Made by a program: the position numbers and the translations under genes. From an uncultured Prevotellaceae bacterium (GTDB taxonomy: Bacteria > Bacteroidota > Bacteroidia > Bacteroidales > Bacteroidaceae): 59,304 nucleotides of DNA. Within the stretch, counting starts at the first letter, position 1; the number at the start of each line of letters is the position of its first letter. Shown here one piece after another: positions 33,811-41,049 of the stretch. The stretch spans positions 1 to 59,304 of the forward strand of contig CALBJW010000167.1 of the NCBI GenBank assembly GCA_937893145.1. The letters run 5' to 3'. The notes under the pieces are model-generated. The model was given only the letters and a program-made list of their open reading frames with translations. It made no database searches and was not told the DNA's origin.

Positions 33811-35023
33811 GAGCATTTATATAATATTTACACTATTGGCATTATCTTTGACAGGAACTTGTCAAACAATTAGCGAACTAAAAAATCGTGCGGAATATAG
33901 AAATGACTCCTGGGCTCAAAATGCTTTAGGACTAAAGTATGAAAAGGGAGAAGAAGTTAATAAAAATCTACAAACTGCTTTTTCATGGTTCCAAAAAAGC
34001 GCCAATAACAATTATTGTTATGCACAATATAATTTGGCAAGATTTTATGAAAAAGGATTATATGTCCAAAAGGACATTGCCACAGCCATTCAATATTATA
34101 AAAAGGCTGCAAGTAATTATCATTCATATTCTTGCTTTAAAATGGGTAAATTTTACCTAAATGGCACTAATGTTCCCAAAGATAATTCTTTGGCATTTTC
34201 TTATTTTAAGGATGCTGCATTTACTGGTAACTCAGAGGGGAAATATTATTATGCTTACTGCTACGCATACGGGTACGGCACAAGGAAAGATTCAGTAAGG
34301 GCTTTGTTATGGATTGATAGAGCTATTGATGACAAATACTATTACGCATATTACTTAAAAGGGCTAATGTACCAAGATGGGATAAGTGTAAGCCAAAATG
34401 ATGAAAAATCTTATGACGCTTACTTTGCAGGGGCATATAATAATGATGCAGCTTGTCAAAATAGCGTAGCGGTATGTTTGTGGAAAGGTAGAGGATGTAG
34501 ACAAAATAAAGAAAAAGCCATTGATTTTTTCAAACAATCTGCAGAAAATGGCAATTTATATGGACAAAGAAATCTTGCATACAGATATTTGCAAGGAGAG
34601 GAGGTTGAACAAAGTTTTTCTAAAGCAGCATATTGGTTTGAGAAGGCTGCAAGCCATAACGATGAAAAAAGTTATGAAGAATTAGCTAGTATATATTTAC
34701 ATATGAAACAATATGATGAATTGTTTAATGCTTGTAAGAAAGGGGCATCATTTAATAATATTGAATGCATAAATCAACTTGCTTATTGCTATGCAAATGG
34801 ATGGGGTATCAAAATAGATATAAAACAAGCTATCAATATTATTGACAAAGCTATTACCGAACACCCAGACAATCCTAATTTATATGACTCAAAAGGAGAA
34901 TTTTTATTGATGAAAAAATCATACAAAAAAGCAAAAGAAATGTGGGATAAGGTTAAATTCTTAGATGAAGAGTATTATAACGAAAATTCAACACCTTTGA
35001 ATGAATATATGATAAAACAATAA
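33800..35023 (+). CDS. Secreted Sel1-repeat protein
   Basis: A 407-residue protein with a hydrophobic export signal (MNIKSIYIIFTLLALSLTG) and about eight to nine Sel1-like repeats recognisable by AQYNLARFYEKG, CFKMGKFYLNG, KYYYAYCYAYG and QRNLAYRYLQG units. The repeats form a TPR-like solenoid for protein contacts. The Cys after LTGT is not a standard lipobox. It overlaps the protease-like gene, is equally AT-rich, and is probably its partner. Sel1 proteins paired with a protease could act as substrate adaptor, activator or inhibitor; which is not determined. Confidence 0.85.
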   Translation: MNIKSIYIIFTLLALSLTGTCQTISELKNRAEYRNDSWAQNALGLKYEKGEEVNKNLQTAFSWFQKSANNNYCYAQYNLARFYEKGLYVQKDIATAIQYYKKAASNYHSYSCFKMGKFYLNGTNVPKDNSLAFSYFKDAAFTGNSEGKYYYAYCYAYGYGTRKDSVRALLWIDRAIDDKYYYAYYLKGLMYQDGISVSQNDEKSYDAYFAGAYNNDAACQNSVAVCLWKGRGCRQNKEKAIDFFKQSAENGNLYGQRNLAYRYLQGEEVEQSFSKAAYWFEKAASHNDEKSYEELASIYLHMKQYDELFNACKKGASFNNIECINQLAYCYANGWGIKIDIKQAINIIDKAITEHPDNPNLYDSKGEFLLMKKSYKKAKEMWDKVKFLDEEYYNENSTPLNEYMIKQ

Positions 35024-35035
35024 TTGACTAGCACA

Positions 35036-35075
35036 AAATAAATGAACCTTCCTTGAAAAGTAGGTTCATTTATTT
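35036..35075. terminator. Bidirectional terminator after Sel1 gene
   Basis: AAATAAATGAACCT pairs with AGGTTCATTTATTT around a 12-base loop. A/T flanks make it usable in both directions; the minus-strand two-TM gene ends within the right arm. Confidence 0.82.
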
Positions 35076-35447
35076 TATTTTATTTTTAGCAAAGAAATAA
35101 GTTGCTACAATAACTAATATACCAAGAACATTTGCTGTAGTAGTGCCCAAAAGCATATTAAGAACATCATCACTAAGCTTAAATTGGTTTGGGCTTGCAA
35201 CCATAAATATTATAAAGAAAACAGCGAACATATACAAAGAACTAAAATCGAAGATTCTTTCTGCTAACCACTTTCGCTGTAATCTATCCTGTTTTATATT
35301 CGCAATTTCTTCTTTCAATTTCGATATCTCCGTTTTCTCGCGCTCTTCACGATATTTTGAATAAGATTCTTTTGAGACCTTATCTTCTTCCTCCACCGTT
35401 TGATCGGATATCAGTTGGGTAAGGAGTTCATCAAACTGTTCATCCAT
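35070..35447 (-). CDS. Two-TM protein, candidate Panacea-linked toxin
   Basis: A 125-residue protein from ATG 35447 (MDEQFDELLTQ); a TTG start at 35471 is possible. An acidic N-terminal helix and a charged coiled-coil-like stretch (EEREKTEISKLKEEIANIKQ) precede two hydrophobic segments, FSSLYMFAVFFIIFMVA and ANVLGILVIVATYFFA, and a short basic tail. The start overlaps the Panacea gene stop by eight bases (ATGGATGA), so translation is coupled. No family is recognised. Membrane toxins neutralised by Panacea-domain antitoxins are known, so a toxin role is plausible but inferred. Confidence 0.72.
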   Translation of the reverse strand: MDEQFDELLTQLISDQTVEEEDKVSKESYSKYREEREKTEISKLKEEIANIKQDRLQRKWLAERIFDFSSLYMFAVFFIIFMVASPNQFKLSDDVLNMLLGTTTANVLGILVIVATYFFAKNKIK

Positions 35448-35961
35448 GGTTATTAACAATTTCTTGAACAACCGATAAATAATACTCCTTTGTATACGAA
35501 TCAGGTATTACAACATTTCTACCTTCCTGATAAACACGCCACCATGGGGTTCCATTTGCATGTAAAATATTTACCAAATCTGAGGTTGTTGTGTTAAAAT
35601 ACCTTTTCCAAACAAAATAGCATATTTTTTTTTTTCTTTCACATTCTAAAGTTGGTTCAAACATTTCTATATCATATTCTCCATCTTCTTTTGTTGTAAA
35701 AATAGGAAGGGTGGTTTTTTCTGTTATATTGTTATTTCCATATTTATTGAATTGATAATATACAGAAGGGAATACTGGTCCAAACTTCCATGCTTCAACC
35801 TTGTCATTTTTAGCACCATCTACATCTTGATTTAAAATAGCAAGCATAAAACCATGGGCTATATAAGTCAATTTCATTAGACGTAACAAAGTTATAGGCA
35901 CTGACTCTTTTTGAGCAATGTCTATAAATTCATTTGATATAGAAAGTGCATAATACTTCAT
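35440..35961 (-). CDS. Panacea (DUF4065/SocA-like) domain protein
   Basis: A 173-residue protein with the Panacea/DUF4065 signature: ITLLRLMKLTYIAHGFMLAI followed by VEAWKFGPVFPSVYYQFNKYG (quoted in part as EAWKFGPVFPSVYYQFNKYG), both in the first half. Panacea domains act as antitoxins for many unrelated toxins in PanAT modules and as the proteolysis adaptor SocA. It has a near-consensus promoter at 35984-36017 and is translationally coupled to the downstream two-TM gene. The pair is on the opposite strand to neighbouring accessory genes, forming an independent unit. Confidence 0.85.
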   Translation of the reverse strand: MKYYALSISNEFIDIAQKESVPITLLRLMKLTYIAHGFMLAILNQDVDGAKNDKVEAWKFGPVFPSVYYQFNKYGNNNITEKTTLPIFTTKEDGEYDIEMFEPTLECERKKKICYFVWKRYFNTTTSDLVNILHANGTPWWRVYQEGRNVVIPDSYTKEYYLSVVQEIVNNHG

Positions 35962-35983
35962 AATCCCATTTTAAAATTTAGTG

Positions 35984-36017
35984 CAAAGGTAAAAGAATAA
36001 AATGAAATAGAAACAAA
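35984..36017 (-). promoter_or_regulatory. Panacea operon promoter
   Basis: On the minus strand TTTG, 22 bases, TACCTTTG. The start codon is about 23 bases downstream of the -7 element. Confidence 0.7.
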
Positions 36018-36133
36018 TTTCATCGTGTTATAAAACATTATTAAAATTTTAATGTGTCAAAAATGAGTTTTTTGACTATTATGTTATATCCATGTGACAT
36101 TTGTGATAATAAATAAGTGAGCAAAGTTATTTT

Positions 36134-36532
36134 TATATATCACGCATAGCCTCTAAGTTTACTGAGGGTTGGATTTGGGTTTGATTTAGCCTCCCACAGA
36201 GGCTCTGAGAACACTGAGTGTTTTCTATGGCAGCGAACCCGGGAATACATGGGCTTTGGCTCTTTCCGATCTACGCAGAGGAGTTCACAGAGAAAACTCA
36301 CCCCAGCCCTCCCTACAAGGGAGGGAGTGCCGTCCGGAAGGGAGTGCTGCTGGTCACCTTCTCCCTTTAGGGGAGAGGGTCTCTCTGTGATCTCTGTCGC
36401 GTTGTGCGTAGTACCAACGTCTGCGGTCTCTCGCTAAACTGACTTGAAATCTTTGTGTACTCTGGCTTTGTGGGAGATAACAAAAAAATAACAGGAGCAA
36501 TGTGCAACCTCTGAGGCTCTGCGTGATATATA
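36134..36532. repeat. 399-bp MITE-like palindromic element
   Basis: The ends are inverted repeats: TATATATCACGCATAGCCTC at the left and TATATATCACGCAGAGCCTC when the right end is read on the other strand, one mismatch in 20. Weaker complementarity continues inward (CTACGCAGAG and CTACGCACAA, both followed by CACAGAGA), so the whole can form a long imperfect hairpin. The interior is GC-rich compared with the AT-rich neighbours and contains a CCCTCCC/GGGAGGG hairpin. The 62-residue frame inside is not a gene. It fills most of the gap between Panacea and MNT genes. Confidence 0.75.
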
Positions 36533-36694
36533 AATAAAATTATTCAACTATTTGTGAAAATAACTTTGAACAGTTACTTATTAATCAATTTTATCTTTGA
36601 CCATACTTATAAAAAGGAGGAAACACGAATTAATATGTTTTACTCAAGAATAATACCATTTTTTGTATCAAACAAGAAAAATATGCGTAACTTG

Positions 36695-36725
36695 TTTGTA
36701 GTCTTACACAAAAAATGTATATTTG
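36695..36725 (+). promoter_or_regulatory. HEPN-MNT operon promoter
   Basis: TTTG (36695-36698), 19 bases, TATATTTG (36718-36725) followed by C: an exact consensus match. It excludes the longer MNT frame from 36723 and supports the ATG at 36780. Confidence 0.8.
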
Positions 36726-36779
36726 CAACATCTTAAATTAGTATATAGTCTGAAAATTTATTATTATACAATAGACCAA

Positions 36780-37097
36780 ATGAGTAAGGATTTTATTCTT
36801 GAAAATATAAAAGAAACTCTTAAGAATACTCTTCCTAATAATGGAACTGCTATTCTTTTCGGCTCTCAGGCAAGAGGTGACGCCAACGAACACTCTGACT
36901 GGGATGTATTGGTTATTGTCAATAAGAACAAACTTACCACTTCAGACTATGAAAAATATACTTATCCATTGACAACTCTCGGATGGGATCTTGATATAGA
37001 CATAAATCCTATTCTTTACACTGAAAAAGAATGGGAATCATATAGAATCACTCCTTTCTATCAGAATGTCAACAACGAAGGAATCAAATTGGTATGA
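36780..37097 (+). CDS. MNT-type nucleotidyltransferase (antitoxin)
   Basis: A 105-residue minimal nucleotidyltransferase with GSQARGDANEHSDWDVLVIV (about 26-45), which supplies the G-S and D-x-D metal site of the pol-beta fold. In HEPN-MNT modules the MNT partner neutralises the HEPN RNase, in studied cases by AMPylation. The chosen ATG follows a consensus promoter; the frame extends 19 codons upstream but would start inside the -7 box. The stop overlaps the HEPN start by four bases. Confidence 0.9.
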   Translation: MSKDFILENIKETLKNTLPNNGTAILFGSQARGDANEHSDWDVLVIVNKNKLTTSDYEKYTYPLTTLGWDLDIDINPILYTEKEWESYRITPFYQNVNNEGIKLV

Positions 37098-37501
37098 GCT
37101 TAAATGAAACTGACAGGCAAGTGTTGATTAATCTCGAATACGAAAAGGCAAAGAGATTTATTGAACAAGCAAATAATAACTATAAAATTGGTATTTGGGA
37201 TATTGCTGCCAATAGGTATTATTATGCTTGTTTTCACGCAGTTCAAGCGCTATTTATAAAGGATGGTATAGAAAGTCATAGACATGCCGGACTGTTAAGA
37301 TTATTCGGACAGCATTATGTAAAAACGGAGGTTATAGACCGTAAGTTTGGTCCTTTTCTTCACCAAATGGAACAATTACGCACAAAAGCTGACTACAATG
37401 TTCTATTTGAAGTAAACAAAGAGGAGCTTGACTCTATGATAGAACCATCACACGAACTCATAGAAGCTATTGGTGAATTATTGTATAATCATCAAGGATG
37501 A
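37094..37501 (+). CDS. HEPN-domain protein (toxin)
   Basis: A 135-residue all-helical HEPN protein (PF05168-like) with the catalytic R-x6-H motif in NRYYYACFHAVQALF (about 38-52). HEPN partners of MNT proteins are metal-independent RNases held inactive by their partner. The ATGA overlap with the MNT gene and the preceding consensus promoter define a two-gene operon. It is followed by direct repeat B and the groES regulatory region. Confidence 0.9.
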   Translation: MSLNETDRQVLINLEYEKAKRFIEQANNNYKIGIWDIAANRYYYACFHAVQALFIKDGIESHRHAGLLRLFGQHYVKTEVIDRKFGPFLHQMEQLRTKADYNVLFEVNKEELDSMIEPSHELIEAIGELLYNHQG

Positions 37502-37531
37502 ACTTTAATTCTTTATTCTCAATTAATATTT

Positions 37532-37602
37532 GCCACTTTATACTAGAGGTGGCTTTTCTTATTCCTTTCGTCTTAATTTACCCTAAATCACAAATATTCA
37601 CA
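37532..37602 (+). repeat. Direct repeat B (stem-loop plus 26-mer)
   Basis: A GCCAC/GTGGC stem-loop followed, after a spacer, by a 26-mer that matches 31809-31834 at 25 positions, in the same orientation. It doubles as a plausible terminator for the HEPN-MNT operon. Confidence 0.75.
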
Positions 37603-37610
37603 CTTTTTCA

Positions 37611-37665
37611 ATGACAAAATGTCATACATATTTGATAAATAAGTCATATTAATAGGTGAATGACT
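37611..37665. promoter_or_regulatory. GTCAT/ATGAC dyads upstream of groES
   Basis: ATGACA-AAA-TGTCAT (37611-37625) is a perfect dyad, and AGTCAT (37642) and ATGACT (37660) form a second, looser one. They lie about 30-80 bases upstream of the sigma54-like promoter, where an enhancer-binding activator or heat-shock regulator could bind. Confidence 0.5.
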
Positions 37666-37690
37666 GACAAATAGGGTGGGGAAGTGGTGT

Positions 37691-37706
37691 TGGCATTAGT
37701 TTTGCA
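37691..37706 (+). promoter_or_regulatory. groESL promoter, sigma54-like with overlapping -7
   Basis: TGGCATTAGTTTTGCA fits the sigma54 pattern TGGCA-N6-TTGCA with correct -24/-12 spacing. TAGTTTTG inside it also fits the -7 consensus, but no -33 TTTG lies upstream. No CIRCE element (TTAGCACTC dyad) is present. Which sigma factor uses it is undecided. Confidence 0.55.
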
Positions 37707-37786
37707 CTTGGATTGTTATGAAGGACTTTTTATGTGGTTCTTCAAATAAACATGGATTATTATAAACTTAAAAACATAAAAAGACT

Positions 37787-38059
37787 ATGAACATTAGACC
37801 ATTAGGAGACAGAGTGCTTATCATTCCTGCTCCAGCAGAAGAAAAGACAATTGGTGGAATCATTATTCCTGATACAGCTAAGGAGAAGCCTCTTCAGGGC
37901 GAGGTAGTTGCTTGTGGCAACGGTACTAAGGACGAAGAGATGGTTCTTAAGGTTGGCGACCAGGTACTTTATGGTAAGTATGCAGGTCAGGAACTTGAAT
38001 TTGAAGGTGTAAAGTACCTGATGATGCGTCAGGGTGATGTATTAGCAATACTTGGATAA
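37787..38059 (+). CDS. groES: Co-chaperonin GroES
   Basis: Heptameric lid of the GroEL chaperonin chamber. The 90-residue length, MNIRPLGDRVLIIPAPAEEK start, TIGGIIIPDTAKEKP mobile-loop region and GDQVLYGKYAGQELEFEG are typical. It is transcribed with groEL, but 140 bases separate the two, holding a GC-rich hairpin of the dispersed repeat family. The 80-base leader starts at the sigma54-like promoter. Confidence 0.98.
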   Translation: MNIRPLGDRVLIIPAPAEEKTIGGIIIPDTAKEKPLQGEVVACGNGTKDEEMVLKVGDQVLYGKYAGQELEFEGVKYLMMRQGDVLAILG

Positions 38060-38062
38060 AGG

Positions 38063-38100
38063 ACCTACCCCTGCCCTCCCTGTGAGGGAGGGAGTATAAT
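38063..38100. repeat. GC-rich hairpin between groES and groEL
   Basis: CCTACCCCTGCCCTCCCTGT then GAGGGAGGGAG: CCCTCCCT pairs with AGGGAGGG (with small offset) four bases after the groES stop. It belongs to the repeat family seen at 36299-36333 and 59022-59268. It could stabilise groES mRNA or attenuate read-through into groEL. Confidence 0.65.
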
Positions 38101-38199
38101 GTGAGATAAACGAATAATAAAGATAATATGGTTTACTATTTACTAAACTAACCGAAAGACAAATGGTAAATGGTAAATGCTCAAATGGTAAATAAAAAA

Positions 38200-39828
38200 A
38201 TGGCAAAAGAACTTAAATTCAATATAGAAGCTCGCGAGCAGCTTAAGCAGGGTGTTGACCAGCTTGCAAATGCCGTAAAGGTTACACTTGGTCCTAAGGG
38301 TCGTAATGTAATCATTGAGAAGAAATTTGGTGCACCACACATTACTAAGGATGGTGTGACAGTAGCAAAGGAGATTGAACTTGCTGATGCTTTCCAGAAC
38401 ACTGGTGCACAGTTGGTAAAGAGTGTAGCATCAAAGACTGGTGATGATGCTGGTGACGGTACTACAACTGCCACTGTATTGGCTCAGGCAATCGTAACAA
38501 CAGGTCTTAAGAATGTAGCTGCAGGTGCTAATCCAATGGACCTCAAGCGTGGTATCGACAAGGCTGTTGCTAAGGTTGTAGAGAACATCAAGGGTCAGGC
38601 TGTTCAGGTAGGTGACAACTACGATTCTATTGAACAGGTTGCTACTGTATCAGCTAACAACGATCAGGAGATTGGTAAACTCATTGCAGATGCAATGAAG
38701 AAGGTTAGCAAGGACGGTGTTATCACTATTGAAGAAGCTAAGGGTCGTGAGACAACAATTGGTGTTGTTGAAGGTATGCAGTTCGACCGTGGTTATCTCT
38801 CACCATACTTCGTAACAAATACAGAGAAGATGGAGTGTGAAATGGAGAATCCACTTATCCTTATCTATGACAAGAAGATTAGCAGTCTTAAGGAACTTCT
38901 TCCAGTTCTTGAACCAGCAGTACAGACTGGTCGTCCAATCCTTATCATCGCAGAAGATGTAGAGAGCGAAGCCCTCACAACACTCGTTGTAAACCGTCTC
39001 CGCAGCCAACTTAAGATTTGTGCTGTTAAGGCTCCAGGTTTCGGCGATCGTCGCAAAGCAATGCTCGAGGATATCGCAATCCTTACAGGTGGTATTGTAG
39101 TTAGTGAAGAGAAGGGTATTAAGCTTGAGCAGGCTACACTTGAAATGCTTGGTTCTGCTGAGAAGGTTACAATCTCTAAGGATAACACAACTATCGTAGG
39201 TGGTAAGGGTCAGAAGGAGCAGATTGCAGACCGCACAAATCAGATTAAGAATGAAATCCAGAACTCTACTTCTGAGTACGACAAGGAGAAGCTTCAGGAG
39301 CGTCTTGCTAAGCTTTCTGGTGGTGTTGCAGTACTCTATGTAGGTGCAGCTTCAGAAGTTGAGATGAAGGAGAAGAAAGACCGTGTAGATGATGCACTTT
39401 GTGCTACTCGTGCTGCAATCGAAGAAGGTACTATCCCTGGTGGTGGTGTTGCTCTTGTTCGTGCTATCGAATCACTCGAAGGTGTAGAGGGTGACAATGC
39501 TGATGAGACTACAGGTATCAAGATTATCAAGCGTGCTATCGAAGAACCACTTCGTCAGATTGTTGAGAACGCAGGTCTCGAAGGTTCAGTAGTTGTTGAG
39601 AAGGTTCGCAATGGTAAGGGTGACTTCGGTTACAATGCTCGCAAGGACACATACGAGAACCTTCGCGAATCAGGTATCATCGACCCAGCAAAGGTTACTC
39701 GTGTAGCTCTCGAGAACGCTGCTTCTATCGCAGGTATGTTCCTCACAACAGAGTGTGTAATCTGCGACTCAAAGGAAGACAAGCCAGAGATGCCAATGGG
39801 TGCTCCAGGTATGGGCGGAATGATGTAA
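38200..39828 (+). CDS. groEL: Chaperonin GroEL
   Basis: ATP-driven 14-mer folding chamber. From ATG 38200 (MAKELKFNIEAREQ) it has 542 residues and ends with the GGM-rich tail (MGAPGMGGMM). The ATP-binding GDGTTTATVLAQ, the apical-domain YLSPYFVTNTEKM and the EEGTIPGGGVALVRA segment are intact. Three in-frame ATGs exist (38170, 38185, 38200); the conserved N-terminus begins at the last. The leader carries ATGGTAAAT repeats that can pair with TTTACTATTTAC at about 38131-38143, which could modulate initiation. A strong terminator follows. Confidence 0.98.
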   Translation: MAKELKFNIEAREQLKQGVDQLANAVKVTLGPKGRNVIIEKKFGAPHITKDGVTVAKEIELADAFQNTGAQLVKSVASKTGDDAGDGTTTATVLAQAIVTTGLKNVAAGANPMDLKRGIDKAVAKVVENIKGQAVQVGDNYDSIEQVATVSANNDQEIGKLIADAMKKVSKDGVITIEEAKGRETTIGVVEGMQFDRGYLSPYFVTNTEKMECEMENPLILIYDKKISSLKELLPVLEPAVQTGRPILIIAEDVESEALTTLVVNRLRSQLKICAVKAPGFGDRRKAMLEDIAILTGGIVVSEEKGIKLEQATLEMLGSAEKVTISKDNTTIVGGKGQKEQIADRTNQIKNEIQNSTSEYDKEKLQERLAKLSGGVAVLYVGAASEVEMKEKKDRVDDALCATRAAIEEGTIPGGGVALVRAIESLEGVEGDNADETTGIKIIKRAIEEPLRQIVENAGLEGSVVVEKVRNGKGDFGYNARKDTYENLRESGIIDPAKVTRVALENAASIAGMFLTTECVICDSKEDKPEMPMGAPGMGGMM

Positions 39829-39855
39829 TAAAATAAAGGTTAATAAATAAATTGA

Positions 39856-39893
39856 AAATGAGGTTGGGCTACGATTGCTCAACCTCATTTTTA
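39856..39893. terminator. Bidirectional terminator, groEL / nucleotidyltransferase
   Basis: AAATGAGGTTGGGC pairs with GCTCAACCTCATTT (one wobble or mismatch) around a short loop, with T-run to the right and A-rich sequence to the left. Confidence 0.88.
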
Positions 39894-39906
39894 TTATTAT
39901 AAAGGG

Positions 39907-41037
39907 TTACTTTTTGCGTTGCTTTATCCATTGTCGAATGCGATATACTGGTCCCCAAAATACTTCTGAAGGACATATCTGCATGATTGTAATGCTTCGC
40001 CATGTACGCCACAAGAAAAGATTGAACTTATTCAGTTCGAGTTTGCTCATCATTTCCTTATCAGCATGACCTAAATTTCCACCTCTTTCTATGTCGGAAA
40101 GAAGCATTTTTCCTATACTTTCATTAGGTGGACAGATAAGTTTGTCAGCAGACATTCCTAAAGCATTACTCAAAATCCACATTATTCCGCCCGCTAAGGC
40201 CTCCAAACCGAAAGAGTGGAGGGTAGAGCGCAAACGTACCTTATCGTCCGTCTGAGAGGCTGAAAACCGCTCTACAGACCAATAATAGTCTATTATATGG
40301 CGCATGCCAATGCCTTCAGAGAAAATATGACGCATCATGTGCACTAATTGGAACACAAGATTGAACTCATAAGTTGGTATTGAAATACGGCCGTTTCCAG
40401 AAGGGATAGAGTGCCAATTATTCATCTGAATGAGATGTTGCTCAGTACACCAACGCTCAAACTTTCGCATTCGAGGAATATTGAAGAAGTAAGCAGGCCA
40501 GAAATGTGCTTCTACCTCTATGTCACCTATAGGTTGAAGTTCTATATGATGATAAAACAAAAGATGTTTATCATGTCGAGAACGTTTCCTTACCCAATCT
40601 ATAATTTCTTCACGATTTCTTCTTCCATCATCAGGCAAATCTCTTTTCCATACCCAAATATCAATATCTCCACAAGTACGTCTTAATGGACAGTTGGAAA
40701 TAACTGCATTTGCTTGACCTTTCAATATGCAAGATTCTATTCCAAAATTAGAAAACCACTCCTGTAACCATGCAGACTTACTATTCAACTCTTCGTTTCT
40801 CTCTTCAATCTTTTGAGTATAACTATACCAAGAAGCTAATAAGTCAGAACTGATGCCTGCACTACTTATACTGCCATAGTGCTTTACAGCCTTCTCTACA
40901 CCAGTAAACGCTACTCCTAAAATACCTTGCTTGTCGGACTCAAACAATAAAGATTCCCATTCTTTTTCAGTGGGAATATTAGTGAATGATGTTCTTGTAT
41001 CGAGTGATATTTGTAATAATTCGTAGAATTGATTCAT
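39907..41037 (-). CDS. Nucleotidyltransferase family protein (NTP_transf_5-like)
   Basis: A 376-residue protein resembling the NTP_transf_5 family often found in polysaccharide clusters of Bacteroidetes. The core is ILKGQANAVISNCPLRRTCG with DIDIWVW (about 105-130), giving the Asp pair of the nucleotidyltransferase fold, and FQLVHMMRHIFSEGIGMRHI further on. Biochemical function is unknown. It starts 13 bases after comM and is probably co-transcribed with it. Confidence 0.82.
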   Translation of the reverse strand: MNQFYELLQISLDTRTSFTNIPTEKEWESLLFESDKQGILGVAFTGVEKAVKHYGSISSAGISSDLLASWYSYTQKIEERNEELNSKSAWLQEWFSNFGIESCILKGQANAVISNCPLRRTCGDIDIWVWKRDLPDDGRRNREEIIDWVRKRSRHDKHLLFYHHIELQPIGDIEVEAHFWPAYFFNIPRMRKFERWCTEQHLIQMNNWHSIPSGNGRISIPTYEFNLVFQLVHMMRHIFSEGIGMRHIIDYYWSVERFSASQTDDKVRLRSTLHSFGLEALAGGIMWILSNALGMSADKLICPPNESIGKMLLSDIERGGNLGHADKEMMSKLELNKFNLFLWRTWRSITIMQICPSEVFWGPVYRIRQWIKQRKK

Positions 41038-41049
41038 TTTACATATGTT

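Noticed and set aside
36249..36437. 62-residue frame in the MITE-like element
   Set aside because: It is made of hairpin repeat sequence and has no promoter or conserved motif.
38170..38199. Longer GroEL starting at 38170
   Set aside because: The conserved GroEL N-terminus begins at MAKELKF (38200); the upstream ATGs arise from an ATGGTAAAT repeat, though they are in frame and noted as a finding.
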